A DNA stretch of 64,000 nucleotides from Candidatus Scalindua japonica (GCF_002443295.1 NZ_BAOS01000015.1:1-64000); one strand, 5' to 3'; shown: positions 28,001 to 38,074, counted from the stretch's first letter. Notes: generated from the letters alone by a model not told the origin. Made by a program: numbers and translations.

Positions 28001-30133
28001 ATGACACTTTCTCCAGAAGATGTAATAAAAGCCTATCATGATATTATATTTTGCCTTATAGGTGACGTATCTGAAAATGGGGCCTGTGGGATTGATATTG
28101 TAGCACAATTTAAACCGTACGATAATAGTCGGGTTGCCGTCCCCAGAAATATCAACGCCGCATTTTTGATCTCTCTTTCGGGAAATAATCATTCAGAATA
28201 TAATACGGCCATAGAGTATCTGAAAGAGATGAAGAGCGATCCTCTCTGGACAAATCTTGTTACGTTTTATCGAGAAGGACTTTGTTTGTTGTTAAAGGAA
28301 TTCCAGAATTTCTGTTCCAACAGCAGTGATGGTGTAGCAAGGACGGAAGAATTAATGACAAAATTAGCGCGACACAAAGGGTCGCTTTCATCTTCTGAAA
28401 CTATTCAGGAGGAAATCTGGAAGCTGTTCCATCCTGAAGCATCAGAGATTCTTGGTAATAAAGAATCTCAAGCAGATGCCCTGAGAAATGAGCGTAAAAT
28501 AGAGATAACCGATCTTAACTCAAGACCTGTAGGAAATGTCCCACAAGAGGTTATCTTTACAGCGAATGCTCTTTTAACTGTCCCACCGGTCGGAAAAGGA
28601 CTAAAAGACCTTAGCATAAAACCAGGGTTGTGGAACGCCCTTCAGGAAGTTGTACAGGAAGACCAGCTCTTCTGGTATGACCATCCGGTCCAGATAGGCG
28701 TTGGGCCGGACAGAAATGAAATACTATACGGTCTCCACCATCTTTCAGAATCACTTCTCTTTGAGAAGAAATTGGGAAATGCGGCAGAAAAGGACGAGTT
28801 AACGGTAATATTATCGGCATCAGTTACGCACGAGGGTTTACAGGGTATTGTTAAAGAATATATCGAGTACGAACTGGAAAAAGGCGGTGACTTACCAGGA
28901 CTCAAGGTATATCTTTTTACTGAAGCTGAAACCGCCGGGTTAATCCACGAGATTCTCGTTCCTGCGGTAAACAGGTATTTTAATGATATAAAGGACCCAT
29001 CGTCTCTTTTAAGGGAAGTTGTGGGTGTTAACGGAAAATATGGAAGACACTATAGCTTTCTTAAGGCGATAACCGCCTTCTGGCAAGTCTTTGAAGATCC
29101 TGACAAGAAGGCCACATTCAAGATTGATCTTGACCAGGTATTCCCACAGGAGAAGCTGCTTGAAGAAACAGAAAAGAGTGCGTTTCAGCATATGATGTCT
29201 CCACTTTGGGGTGCTGAAGGTGTTGACACTCAGGGGAACACTGTTTATCTGGGTATGATGGCTGGGGCGTTGGTAAATGAAAAAGATATCAGTGCTTCAC
29301 TCTTTACACCCGACGTAACATATCCATCTCCACCTTTCAGGGGTGAAGATACTGTTTTCTGCAGTAGGGTACCCCAGGCATTGTCTACTTTATCTGAGAT
29401 GATGACAAGGTACAAGAAGGGTGGTATTGATGGAGACAATTGGTGTATATCAAGGATACATGTAACGGGTGGGACGAATGGGATTTTAATTCACGCGCTA
29501 AGAAAGTATCGACCTTTTACTCCGGTGTTTATAGGAAGGGCGGAAGACCAGGCTTATATACTGTCTGCTTTGTTTCCTGAAGTCAAAACGCCGGCGCTGA
29601 GATATTTTCATAATGATGGTTTGTTTATGAGACACGACAAACACGCTTTTGCGGGAGAGGCTATAAAGGCGGCAGCTATAGGAAAGATAGTGGGTGACTA
29701 TGAGAGGATTTTGTATTTTTCAAAATATGCCGGGATAATTTCACCGGATGTAGATGCAGTCAAGAGTGTGATAAACCCGTTTACCGGAAGCTTTGTAAGT
29801 CCTCTATCCCAAAATCTTGCGTATCTTCGTCTTGCACTCAAAGCGGCTGGGTTTTTTGCTACAAAAGACGAGGAGGATAAATATAAAGGGGCCGCACTTG
29901 TTGAGACAGGGACGAGAAGGTTACATTCCTGCATCCAGGATGTGTCTAAAGGAGGAGTAAATGGACTTAAGGAACGGTACGAAAGAGAAAAGGAGGCCTG
30001 GGCGCTTTATTACGATATTCTTGACGAAATTGAAAGCGCCCTGAAAAAAGGAGACCAATTTGCCATAGAATTGCGGGAGAGGGCCAAAAAATTAATCCGT
30101 GACGCTCGCGTAATTACAGATGAAAATTCATAA
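28001..30133 (+). CDS. Large uncharacterised protein, no family recognised
   Basis: 710 residues, soluble, without signal peptide or membrane helix. I do not recognise a family. Notable segments: TFKIDLDQVFP (~365), with an acidic DxD pattern that a GT-A glycosyltransferase could use; QHMMSPLWGAEGVD; RGEDTVFCSRVPQ; and VTGGTNGILIHALRKYRPFTPVFIGRAEDQAYILSAL (~490-525). The C-terminal ~90 residues are helical and charged. A glycosyltransferase or sugar-nucleotide role is only a weak guess. It stands alone, with about 400 bp upstream and clpX downstream. Length and intact frame argue for a real, conserved gene. Confidence 0.7.
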   Translation: MTLSPEDVIKAYHDIIFCLIGDVSENGACGIDIVAQFKPYDNSRVAVPRNINAAFLISLSGNNHSEYNTAIEYLKEMKSDPLWTNLVTFYREGLCLLLKEFQNFCSNSSDGVARTEELMTKLARHKGSLSSSETIQEEIWKLFHPEASEILGNKESQADALRNERKIEITDLNSRPVGNVPQEVIFTANALLTVPPVGKGLKDLSIKPGLWNALQEVVQEDQLFWYDHPVQIGVGPDRNEILYGLHHLSESLLFEKKLGNAAEKDELTVILSASVTHEGLQGIVKEYIEYELEKGGDLPGLKVYLFTEAETAGLIHEILVPAVNRYFNDIKDPSSLLREVVGVNGKYGRHYSFLKAITAFWQVFEDPDKKATFKIDLDQVFPQEKLLEETEKSAFQHMMSPLWGAEGVDTQGNTVYLGMMAGALVNEKDISASLFTPDVTYPSPPFRGEDTVFCSRVPQALSTLSEMMTRYKKGGIDGDNWCISRIHVTGGTNGILIHALRKYRPFTPVFIGRAEDQAYILSALFPEVKTPALRYFHNDGLFMRHDKHAFAGEAIKAAAIGKIVGDYERILYFSKYAGIISPDVDAVKSVINPFTGSFVSPLSQNLAYLRLALKAAGFFATKDEEDKYKGAALVETGTRRLHSCIQDVSKGGVNGLKERYEREKEAWALYYDILDEIESALKKGDQFAIELRERAKKLIRDARVITDENS

Positions 30134-30289
30134 TATGATCATCATTTGTGTAACGGTTAACACAGGCGGACGGGTGATAGCAAAACAAATCCATTAATCC
30201 AAAAAAATTGGCAATGTTAGTGGCTTTTTGTTATTATACATAAATTATATTTTACTATTATACAGAGATTTTATAAAAAGGGATGAAAA

Positions 30290-31540
30290 ATGGACAAGAA
30301 GTCCAGAGAGAAAAAAGGCAAGGCGATGTCATGTTCTTTTTGTGGCAGAAATTATAATGTTGTTAAAAGATTAATACAGGGTGACCGCAATGTATATATT
30401 TGTAATGAATGTATTGAGGCTTGCTACACCCTGATACAAAAAGATAAAGAAAAAACATCAACTAATATAAAAAGAAAAATACCAACTCCGGTATATGTCA
30501 AAGAACGTTTAGATGAATATATTATCGGGCAGGAAAGAGCAAAAAGAGTATTGGCGGTAGCAGTCCACAACCATTACAAAAGATTATCATTAGAAATATC
30601 TGATGATGGTGTGGTGTTAGAAAAAAGCAATGTGCTTCTTGTCGGGCCTACTGGCTCAGGAAAAACCTTGTTGGTTAAAATACTCGCGGAGGTCCTCGAT
30701 GTACCCTTCGCGATCACAGACGCAACGACTTTTACCGAAGCCGGTTATGTTGGTGAGGATGTTGAAAATGTACTATTAAGATTACTGAGAGATGCTGATT
30801 TTAATGTAGAACGGGCACAGCAGGGTATTGTTTATATAGATGAGGTAGACAAGATCGCCAGAAAGGGCCAAAACGCTTCTATTACACGAGATGTTTCCGG
30901 TGAAGGAGTACAACAGTCACTGCTTAAAATGTTTGAGCAGTCTATCATCAATGTACCTCCACAGGGTGGAAGGAAACATCCGGAGCAGCAATACATACAA
31001 ATGGACACTAAGGATATTCTGTTTATTTGTGGTGGGACCTTCAGCGGTATAGAGGACATAATAAGAAAAAGGATAGGCAAAAAGGCAATAGGATTTGGTA
31101 CTACGATGGACAAGGCGGAGAATAAATCTACCGGAGAAATTCTTTCTGAAATCAAAATGAATGATTTAATCAAATTTGGTATGATCCGCGAATTTATTGG
31201 CAGACTTCATGTCCTTACAACGTTGATGCCACACTGTCAGAATGACTTGATAAGAATTATGCTTGAGCCTAAAAACGCTATCGTCAAGCAGTATCAAAAG
31301 ATCTTTGAGATGGAAAATGCTGTCCTGGAATTTCCAAAAGACGCTTTGGAAGAAATAGGCAAGATGGCACTGAAGCGAAAGACGGGAGCCCGGGCATTAC
31401 GCTCTATTTTTGAGGGCTTTATGCTGGATGCCATGTTTGATTTACCAACAGACGGTAAAGGGTCGGTTTATGTAGTGACGCCGGAAGTTGTAGCAGGAGA
31501 AACGCCGCTTATGCCGCAGAAACTCCGCAAAAGCGCTTAA
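30290..31540 (+). CDS. clpX: ClpX unfoldase of the ClpXP protease
   Basis: 416 residues. An N-terminal C4 zinc domain (CSFC...CNEC, residues ~15-40) is followed by the AAA+ core: GPTGSGKTLL (Walker A), pore loop GYVGEDVEN, Walker B IVYIDEVDKI, RKH loop GGRKHP, and the IGF motif (KAIGFG) for ClpP docking. The C-terminal small domain is complete (KRKTGARALRSIFEG). It unfolds tagged proteins and feeds ClpP. Neither clpP nor tig is adjacent, which is unusual; it may be one of several ClpX copies. Confidence 0.93.
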   Translation: MDKKSREKKGKAMSCSFCGRNYNVVKRLIQGDRNVYICNECIEACYTLIQKDKEKTSTNIKRKIPTPVYVKERLDEYIIGQERAKRVLAVAVHNHYKRLSLEISDDGVVLEKSNVLLVGPTGSGKTLLVKILAEVLDVPFAITDATTFTEAGYVGEDVENVLLRLLRDADFNVERAQQGIVYIDEVDKIARKGQNASITRDVSGEGVQQSLLKMFEQSIINVPPQGGRKHPEQQYIQMDTKDILFICGGTFSGIEDIIRKRIGKKAIGFGTTMDKAENKSTGEILSEIKMNDLIKFGMIREFIGRLHVLTTLMPHCQNDLIRIMLEPKNAIVKQYQKIFEMENAVLEFPKDALEEIGKMALKRKTGARALRSIFEGFMLDAMFDLPTDGKGSVYVVTPEVVAGETPLMPQKLRKSA

Positions 31541-31797
31541 CACAACCTGGCTTTTTACCAGTAAGCACATTGGCAAACTTGCTTTAATGACAAAGTAATG
31601 TGGCCAGGCAATCATATCCATGAACATATCCATCCCCAATAAACTCACCTGTTTGTCTACCCTTATTTGAAGTTGAATTGCAATCACTGTATGTTAAAAT
31701 CTCAAGTAGTCCATAAGTCGATAATTTCTTGCTAATTAATATTTTTCACGTCTAACAATTTTTTCGGTCATGGCTCAGACGGATTTGGTAGTGAACT

Positions 31798-33255
31798 ATG
31801 AAATCAAAATTCATCATTAGAATATGTTTTATCTGTATAGGTATTGTGGCGGCAACATTTATGGTGTTGAAACTGACCGTATGGAAGGACACACCAGATG
31901 CCTATCTTTATGATGGCCCGAAGAGAGGTACAAAGACGTACAATGGTCCAAATATAAACAATTTGCAAGGAAAGGATTATGAGGCTGTTCCGGTTGAAAC
32001 AATACAGGTTAAAAGGAGAAATATTGAAATTTTCTTAGTTAATAATTGTACTCTTGAATCTGAGAAACAGGTTGAAGTATTAGCAGAGACATCCGGTATA
32101 GTACAAAACATCCTGGTGGAAGAAGGTGACCATGTAAGGTCCGGTATGCCACTTGCGAAACTTGACGAAGAAGAAGTTTTGTTAGCGCTCAGGGAAGCAA
32201 AGCTAAAGAAAGAGAATGCTGAAAGAGTTTACAGAAGTTCTTTGGACAATTTCAAAGAGAATATCATCAGTAAAGAAGAGTTTGAAGAAAAAAAATTTCA
32301 ACTTGAGATCGCGACTGTAGAACTTGAAAGAAAGCAGATGGAATATGAATATACAACAATTAAGTCTCCAATTGATGGTATCATTGTTGAAAGGAATATT
32401 GAAGAAGGCTATGACATAGAGAAGGGCCGGATGGTATTCAAGATTGCGGATTTTGACCCGATACTGGCACGGATTTACATTCCTGAGAAGGACGTTAATA
32501 AGGTAGTGGAAGGACAGATGGCAAGAGTTGTTTATGAATTCCTGACCGGAATAGAATTCACAGGCAGGGTAAAAATGGTGAGCCCGGTCGTTGACCCTGA
32601 AAGTGGTACTGTTAAGGTAACAATAGAGATAAATGACCAGTCAGGTGGAGCATTGAAACCGGGGATGTTTGTCTCTGTTTTTACGATAGTAGGCCAGCAC
32701 CAAAATGCTCTCTTAATACCAAAGAAAGCGCTGATCCTGGAGGCAGAAGCCGATGAGGTGTTTGTTGTGAGAGAGTTTATTGTATTGAGTATCAGTTCGG
32801 ACAAGATCAAAAAATTGGCTATGGGTGATAGCGTTGTATGTGAGCAGAGAAGCACAATTAATGAAGAAAGCAGAAAAGGACTATCGCTGAGTGGAAAAGT
32901 TGTAGATATTTCAGGGAATCATGAAAATGGGGCAATATACAATATTACAATTGAAGCAACAGACATTCTGAGTAGAAATATAAATAAAGAATTTGAAAAA
33001 GTCTCTTTCTATAATGATCGTGGCGATTTATTGCTATCGAAGAATAATGTTAATTTCCATGTAAAAAGCAGGGCCTTTAAGACAAAAATAACACCGGGTT
33101 TTAAAGAAGGTAATTATGTCGAAATATTAACCGGCCTCAAAGAGAGTGACAGAGTTATTACAGTCGGACAAGATGACGTTGGCCACGGTGCGGATGTTGT
33201 CATTATTAACGAAGAAAAAGAGGCTGGAGAAACTGCAGTTTTAGGGGCGCCATAA
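31798..33255 (+). CDS. HlyD/RND-type periplasmic adaptor protein
   Basis: 485 residues. One N-terminal membrane anchor (IRICFICIGIVAATFMVLKL) is followed by a biotinyl-lipoyl half (SGIVQNILVEEGDHVRSGMPLAKLDE), a coiled-coil hairpin (~130-185), the second lipoyl half (IKSPIDGIIVERNIEEGYDIEKG) and beta-barrel/membrane-proximal domains. A longer than usual C-terminal extension (~330-485) ends in ILTGLKESDRVITVG. The protein bridges an inner-membrane pump to an outer-membrane channel. No pump or TolC gene is adjacent, so it is an orphan adaptor here. Confidence 0.85.
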   Translation: MKSKFIIRICFICIGIVAATFMVLKLTVWKDTPDAYLYDGPKRGTKTYNGPNINNLQGKDYEAVPVETIQVKRRNIEIFLVNNCTLESEKQVEVLAETSGIVQNILVEEGDHVRSGMPLAKLDEEEVLLALREAKLKKENAERVYRSSLDNFKENIISKEEFEEKKFQLEIATVELERKQMEYEYTTIKSPIDGIIVERNIEEGYDIEKGRMVFKIADFDPILARIYIPEKDVNKVVEGQMARVVYEFLTGIEFTGRVKMVSPVVDPESGTVKVTIEINDQSGGALKPGMFVSVFTIVGQHQNALLIPKKALILEAEADEVFVVREFIVLSISSDKIKKLAMGDSVVCEQRSTINEESRKGLSLSGKVVDISGNHENGAIYNITIEATDILSRNINKEFEKVSFYNDRGDLLLSKNNVNFHVKSRAFKTKITPGFKEGNYVEILTGLKESDRVITVGQDDVGHGADVVIINEEKEAGETAVLGAP

Positions 33256-33298
33256 AATACTTAGTTTAGCGATGGGGTTTAACCATGCCAACATGCCT

Positions 33299-34018
33299 CT
33301 ATGTCACATTATCGGTAAAATCAGACCTGACCAATGTCAGGAAACAGGCTGATGAAATACCTGCTGAACCGAATATCATACACATTACCATGATCTGATA
33401 ACGCGCCGCTATAAACGGTGAAACACCGGACAGAATCTGGCCTGTCATCATCCCTGGCAGGGAGACCAGCCCGACTGCAAACAGGGAATTTGTTATAGGA
33501 ATAAGCGATGCACGGAGTGCTATAACTCGTGCCTTTTCATACGGAACGTCCCTCTCAATCTCCGCGTCAAGTCTCTCTACCGCGATGCTGACGCTATTCA
33601 TCGCACTGGCAAAGATCATCCCCGCAAGCGGAATCACATTACTCGGCAGATACCACGGTTTCAGATTAAGGACACCCTGTGTTATTAACAGCAAAATTAA
33701 CCCTCCACCAATCAAAATAGAACAGAATGATTTCAGATACAATACCCTGCGGGGTATCTTTGCCGTTCGCAAAGCTATCCAGCTCGCGGCGAAAAGCATA
33801 ACTGCCAGAACAGATCCAACTATCAGATAACTATCCGATTTGAAAATAAAGATCAGAAAATACCCTATCAGCAGAAGCTGAATAAGCATCCGCAAAATGG
33901 CATAGAGCGAGTTCCCGTAACCAAGCCCCCATCGCCACAGGATACCGACAACAGCAATAGCCGGGATAAAAGCCAACATCAGATTTATAAAGGGAATTGT
34001 ATGTACTGTATTATTCAT
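33299..34018 (-). CDS. FetB-type (UPF0014) ABC permease
   Basis: 239 residues, about seven membrane helices. The family signature is clear: PLAGMIFASAMNSVSIAVERL and GLVSLPGMMTGQILSGVSPFIAARYQIMVM. In Escherichia coli FetAB exports iron. The ATPase partner FetA is not encoded within this window: the next genes on this strand are a transposase relic and the DGR target. It therefore needs a partner elsewhere, or a gene was lost. Confidence 0.85.
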   Translation of the reverse strand: MNNTVHTIPFINLMLAFIPAIAVVGILWRWGLGYGNSLYAILRMLIQLLLIGYFLIFIFKSDSYLIVGSVLAVMLFAASWIALRTAKIPRRVLYLKSFCSILIGGGLILLLITQGVLNLKPWYLPSNVIPLAGMIFASAMNSVSIAVERLDAEIERDVPYEKARVIALRASLIPITNSLFAVGLVSLPGMMTGQILSGVSPFIAARYQIMVMCMIFGSAGISSACFLTLVRSDFTDNVT

Positions 34019-34062
34019 GATTGATAAACAAAAACATATTTATACCACGTTCTTTACTACTC

Positions 34063-34075
34063 AGGAAAGCAGGAA
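34063..34075 (+). repeat. 13-bp border repeat, copy 1
   Basis: AGGAAAGCAGGAA. Identical copies occur at 38062-38074, 40807-40819 (inverted), 40856-40868 and 43956-43968 (inverted), all bordering the two DGR target genes. Similarity extends to about 30 bp. Confidence 0.75.
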
Positions 34076-34171
34076 ATACATGAAAAAGTTTTTAAAACAG
34101 ACACATTGCAACCATATCCATAACGAAAAACATATGGTATTGTATTTGATGTTAGCTTGCCAAATGATTAT

Positions 34172-34201
34172 CGTAGGGGCACGAGGCATCGTGTCCCTAC
34201 G
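34172..34201. repeat. REP-like palindrome
   Basis: 13-bp arms (CGTAGGGGCACGA / TCGTGTCCCTACG) with one G-T pair and a 4-base loop. Its core resembles the larger palindrome at 38135-38188 and it overlaps the RAYT relic, consistent with a RAYT-mobilised repeat. Confidence 0.75.
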
Positions 34202-34390
34202 ATTTGAAACATCTATTTCAAAAATACCATGCATATGGTTTGGCATGATTACTAATTTTTGTAATAAAATATTTTTTCGCATTTAACGTCGGTGATGGAT
34301 TTCAGGGTTGCATTTTTTTTTGTTTCATTAATTTAAATTTGTAAAAATTTATATAACCCCAGATCATTCGTGTCATTAGTGAAATTCGTG

Positions 34391-34465
34391 TCTCGCTACG
34401 TTACGGTCGCTCTTCAACCGCCGGCTTCGCTTCGGCGGCTGATCGCTCCCTTCACTCCGCTACAC
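34391..34465. repeat. Post-VR hairpin element, target 1
   Basis: About 70 bp closely similar to 40903-40977. Its centre is a hairpin (CCGCCG 34418-34423, loop GCTTCGCTT, CGGCGG 34433-34438). It ends 124 bp past the 3' sense end of VR1. Known DGR targets carry a hairpin after the VR that aids homing; the greater distance here is unusual. Confidence 0.75.
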
Positions 34466-34523
34466 GGTGTCACCACACACCATTATGATATCGCAATTCT
34501 GAATAAGAAAACAAAATCATGCC

Positions 34524-34545
34524 GCCAAGGGTACAAGGGATCAAG
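34524..34545. repeat. Post-VR 22-bp box, target 1
   Basis: Identical to 41046-41067. It lies just past VR1, spans the stop codon of the target gene and is absent beside the TR. Confidence 0.85.
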
Positions 34546-37500
34546 AGCCAGGGGCAACAGACCTGGAGAGGCGGAGGCCCAAGTTGATGTTGCGGCCGTC
34601 TGGCCCGTAGTCGCCACGAAAAGCCGACCGGCAGCTCTGCGCGACATTGCGCCAGCTGCCGCCGCGAATCACACGGCCGGAGCCCACTTTCTTACCAACC
34701 CAGGCATTACCGTTATCAGGAGCTCCATTATAGTCCTCATGCCAATCATCCTCTACCCACTCCCATACATTACCATGCATATCGTACAAGCCAAACCCAT
34801 TCATTGCTTTTTCTCCCACAGGATGGGATTGTCTGCTTGAATTAACTGTATACCAACCAGCCCTTTCAAGATCACCCTCTTCGTCACCCAGATAATAACG
34901 AGTAGTTGTCCCGGCCCGGCAAGCATACTCCCACTCCGCCTCAGTTGGCAGCCGCAGTCCCGCCCATTCAGCATACTTTTTCGCGTCATCCCAGCTTACT
35001 CCAACTACCGGCTGTTCCGGTTGGTTGAATCGACGATCGGCCCAGTATTCAGGTTCAGTTACTTCCGTGTTTTCTTCCATAAAAATACCATACTGCCTGT
35101 TTGTAACCGGAGCTACTCCCATGTAAAATTCCGGTACATTGACCTCATGCTGCGGGCCTTCATCATCATAACGACCTTTTTCTGTTTTCGGAGATCCCAT
35201 CATAAAGGACCCTCCCGGTATTTTGATAAGTTCATACCCTCCCTGTTTAGCCGACACAACATTACTATCAACACTTTCCTCCCGGTTGTACTCTTTGAAT
35301 CTTTGGTTTATCTCGGCAAATGGGTGTTTTTCCAAACAGGTTTTAACCGCCTCTAATGCTGATTCGTCCAGACGTTTAACAACCCGAAGCGCGGCAGCCT
35401 GCCGCTTCCATAGTTCTTCATCTTTGCCCGGGTCCTCATTAAGGACATCCATAAATGGTTGAACTGAAGTCTCAGCCGCGTCCTCAAGGCACATGTCCAC
35501 CAGACTCGGATTTGAGGCAAACACTGGTAGTTTAACCACCTCTTCCATAAAATCCTCAAAAAGCGATGGGTCTTCAAGGGCCAGCATAATCAGGGTGACC
35601 TCCTGCCACCACGATTCACCAAAGTGTGATGCCAAGTCACGCAAAACCCCCTTATCCTTAAAAGCCCTGCTCCTAATCTCACGCGCTACCAGGTACTCTT
35701 GAAACCCAAGATGCATAAAGCCATAATGCTCCTGGTCCCATCCGGTCAACAGACCGCTATCGTCACGGATGGTACTCAGAAAATCTTCAGCAGTACCTCC
35801 AGGCCATCCTACAGCTTTTAAAACAGGTTCAATATGTGGAAGTAGTTCTGTTGCCTTTGCTTTTGTACGGCCCTCTTCTCCATGCAACCATAAAGCCACC
35901 GGCTGAAGTACCCTGCTTCCATCCTGAGCAGTCACACCCACTTTCAACTTTTTAGGTTTACGCCAGTGTTCTAAAAGTATAGCAATGCACTCTTCATACA
36001 GCTTATGCCGTTTATATGGTAGATCGTCGCGATGACGATGTATAAGACAGATGTTTGTAAGCAGTAGTGGGTTTCGTGTGAGCTCGAAGACCTTGCTGGC
36101 ACGAAAATCTGACTCTTTAAGTCTCTCTACCAGTCTTTCAGCTTTTTCCCTGGCAATCTCACCTGCCTGTTTCGGATCTATAGCTAAACCCTGCTCAACC
36201 GTCTTATACCAGTTGTGTACAAAACGGCCTACCTCATCATTGTCAAAAGGTCGTATGTACATCTCAAGAAAATTTTCGTTCATGTGGACCGTGGGACTAT
36301 AGCCCGCGAAACGACATGTAACTACAAAATAACATTTTGGTCGTGAATTTATGGATTTTATAATCCACCTTGCTACCATTTCACGCTTTTCCAGGTCAGC
36401 TACTTCGTCCAAACCGTCTAATAAAAAAAGAAGATTCTTTCTATCAAGCAACCGTTTACCAAACCCTTCTTTCGTATCAAGATGTGCGCCTTCAAGCTGT
36501 TGTTGAATAAAAACATCCAGGCCCTTGTCAAGGTCCTTTAATTCTCTAAGAGGAAGAAAAACAGGTAAAATATCTGGTGGCAAATTAAGTTTCTCAGGGC
36601 CTTCTCTTAAGCATGCTAAAAGAAGACGTTTCAAGTGAGTTGTTTTGCCAGAGCCAGGATCACCAAGAACAACGATCCCCTTACGTTTATTACGTTCTCG
36701 TGCCTCTTTAAAAGCATCTGGTAAATGGATTTCAACACTATCTCTCTCCATTCTTTTTTCCGCGTGATCAGCATTAGCAAATACTTCATCTTTACCGCTG
36801 AGATTTAACATGGCACGTAAAGGTACATAAATTTCATCTATATCAATAGGAACTTTTAACTGATTAACAAATCCTGCTACCGGTAAATGAGCGTGAAGAG
36901 CATCAGCTTTTTGGCAGTAGGAACTTATTTCATCATCCAAGACATCAGCTTTAGGAGAATCAGCAATTGCTACGGCAGCTCTAGATTCAGGTTTTAGCAG
37001 TGACTGTGACTTGCCATCATCTCTTTTCCATTTACACCTACTCGGATTATACTCAAAAGCACATCGCTTGAAAGAACGTGTTTTTGTATCTACTTGATAT
37101 ATAGAAAAGTTATTTCTGTAATCATCCCCTGAATATGTAGCGCCTCCCTTAAAAAAATATGCTGAATTGCTTTTCCTGTCTGGTTCCTCTATAGCCCCAT
37201 GAACATGACCGCAAAGAATAATATGGCTTCGTTCCGATATATAGCTAAATGTATTTATACGTTCATCGTAGCTGTTGGTTTCATAATCGTTTAACCACCC
37301 AGGTGGATGGTGAAGAATTGAGATAGTTATAAGTTCGGTATCATATTGTTCAGGATCAGCAAGTTGTAATGCAGCATTCATTACTTTAAGTTGAGGCAGG
37401 CCCATCCATAAATTACCTCTGTCATCATCTCCTCTGCAAAACCATGCTGAATTAAGTACTACAAATCGAAGTCCCTTTATCTCTCTCTGCCCAATAAGGT

Positions 37501-37966
37501 GATACTTGTTCTCGCTAATACTTAATTCTGGGATTTTGAATTCTCCACAAAATCTATTGTAGTCTTTAAATGGTTCAATAAATTTTTTAATGTTTTCTAT
37601 CAAAAGCCATTTATCAGCTTTTTCATGAGTAAGCGGTGGTTCCATACCCATTGTTTCATCTCTGTTAATATCGTGGTTGCCTGCGCATACAATAAGATTA
37701 TCAACACTCAACTCAAGCACTTCCAGTAGTTCGTCCTCAATCCATTTTCGTGCTTCGATATAATCTTTTTCTCGACCACTCCACCCAATATCCCCTGATA
37801 TCGTAACTATATCTGGTCTCCATTCAGTACCAACTGTCTTTTTTAGCACCTTTATTAATTCATCAAGCGTATTCTCACGCTTTGACAGTGCTGTTACAGA
37901 ACACTTCTTTGAAGTTTCAATACCAAAATGCAAATCAGAAAGATGAAGTATGTTAACAATTGCCAT
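34541..37966 (-). CDS. DGR target 1: metallophosphoesterase-NACHT-FGE/CLec protein
   Basis: 1141 residues. Residues 1-300 are a calcineurin-like phosphoesterase with all metal motifs: HLSDLHFG (8-15), GDIGWSG, GNHD (97-100), HH at ~219, CGHVHG (~252-257). A NACHT ATPase follows (Walker A GDPGSGKT 435-442; Walker B LLFLLDGLDEV 512-522), then a helical region. From ~909 an FGE-sulfatase-like domain (IPGGSFMMGS, LPTEAEWEYACRAG, MHGNVWEWVEDDW) ends in the variable segment, residues ~1095-1135. Family knowledge: NACHT proteins are STAND switches that oligomerise on ligand binding. The inferred role is a receptor with a diversifiable sensor and a phosphoesterase effector. Confidence 0.88.
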   Translation of the reverse strand: MAIVNILHLSDLHFGIETSKKCSVTALSKRENTLDELIKVLKKTVGTEWRPDIVTISGDIGWSGREKDYIEARKWIEDELLEVLELSVDNLIVCAGNHDINRDETMGMEPPLTHEKADKWLLIENIKKFIEPFKDYNRFCGEFKIPELSISENKYHLIGQREIKGLRFVVLNSAWFCRGDDDRGNLWMGLPQLKVMNAALQLADPEQYDTELITISILHHPPGWLNDYETNSYDERINTFSYISERSHIILCGHVHGAIEEPDRKSNSAYFFKGGATYSGDDYRNNFSIYQVDTKTRSFKRCAFEYNPSRCKWKRDDGKSQSLLKPESRAAVAIADSPKADVLDDEISSYCQKADALHAHLPVAGFVNQLKVPIDIDEIYVPLRAMLNLSGKDEVFANADHAEKRMERDSVEIHLPDAFKEARERNKRKGIVVLGDPGSGKTTHLKRLLLACLREGPEKLNLPPDILPVFLPLRELKDLDKGLDVFIQQQLEGAHLDTKEGFGKRLLDRKNLLFLLDGLDEVADLEKREMVARWIIKSINSRPKCYFVVTCRFAGYSPTVHMNENFLEMYIRPFDNDEVGRFVHNWYKTVEQGLAIDPKQAGEIAREKAERLVERLKESDFRASKVFELTRNPLLLTNICLIHRHRDDLPYKRHKLYEECIAILLEHWRKPKKLKVGVTAQDGSRVLQPVALWLHGEEGRTKAKATELLPHIEPVLKAVGWPGGTAEDFLSTIRDDSGLLTGWDQEHYGFMHLGFQEYLVAREIRSRAFKDKGVLRDLASHFGESWWQEVTLIMLALEDPSLFEDFMEEVVKLPVFASNPSLVDMCLEDAAETSVQPFMDVLNEDPGKDEELWKRQAAALRVVKRLDESALEAVKTCLEKHPFAEINQRFKEYNREESVDSNVVSAKQGGYELIKIPGGSFMMGSPKTEKGRYDDEGPQHEVNVPEFYMGVAPVTNRQYGIFMEENTEVTEPEYWADRRFNQPEQPVVGVSWDDAKKYAEWAGLRLPTEAEWEYACRAGTTTRYYLGDEEGDLERAGWYTVNSSRQSHPVGEKAMNGFGLYDMHGNVWEWVEDDWHEDYNGAPDNGNAWVGKKVGSGRVIRGGSWRNVAQSCRSAFRGDYGPDGRNINLGLRLSRSVAPGS
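34563..34685 (-). repeat. DGR variable repeat VR1
   Basis: 123 bp aligned without gaps to TR 38536-38658. There are 15 differences; 14 fall on TR adenines (coding strand) and one is T-to-C (Phe to Leu near the end). They change eleven residues at adenine-derived codons, e.g. Asn to Gly, Arg, Asp, Tyr, Ile and Glu to Gly. Confidence 0.93.
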
Positions 37967-38061
37967 CTGGAACTCCGAAGAAATCTTCTATTTAAAATAA
38001 ATTTCTCATATTACCCATTCCTATTACACCTACACTCCTTAGCCACCTTTTTTTACCGCTT

Positions 38062-38074
38062 AGGAAAGCAGGAA
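38062..38074 (+). repeat. 13-bp border repeat, copy 2
   Basis: AGGAAAGCAGGAA, upstream of target 1, in the same orientation as copy 1 downstream of it. Confidence 0.75.

Larger units (their letters stand above)
34061..34282 (-). pseudogene. Relic of a REP-associated (Y1/HUH) transposase
   Basis: 73 residues containing QKLVIMPNHMHGIFEI, the HUH motif segment of IS200-like/RAYT transposases (MPNHxHG). Sequence after it degenerates, with no catalytic Tyr helix. It covers a REP-like palindrome at 34172-34201 (13-bp arms with one G-T pair). The relic and palindrome sit at the edge of the DGR block. Confidence 0.7.
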
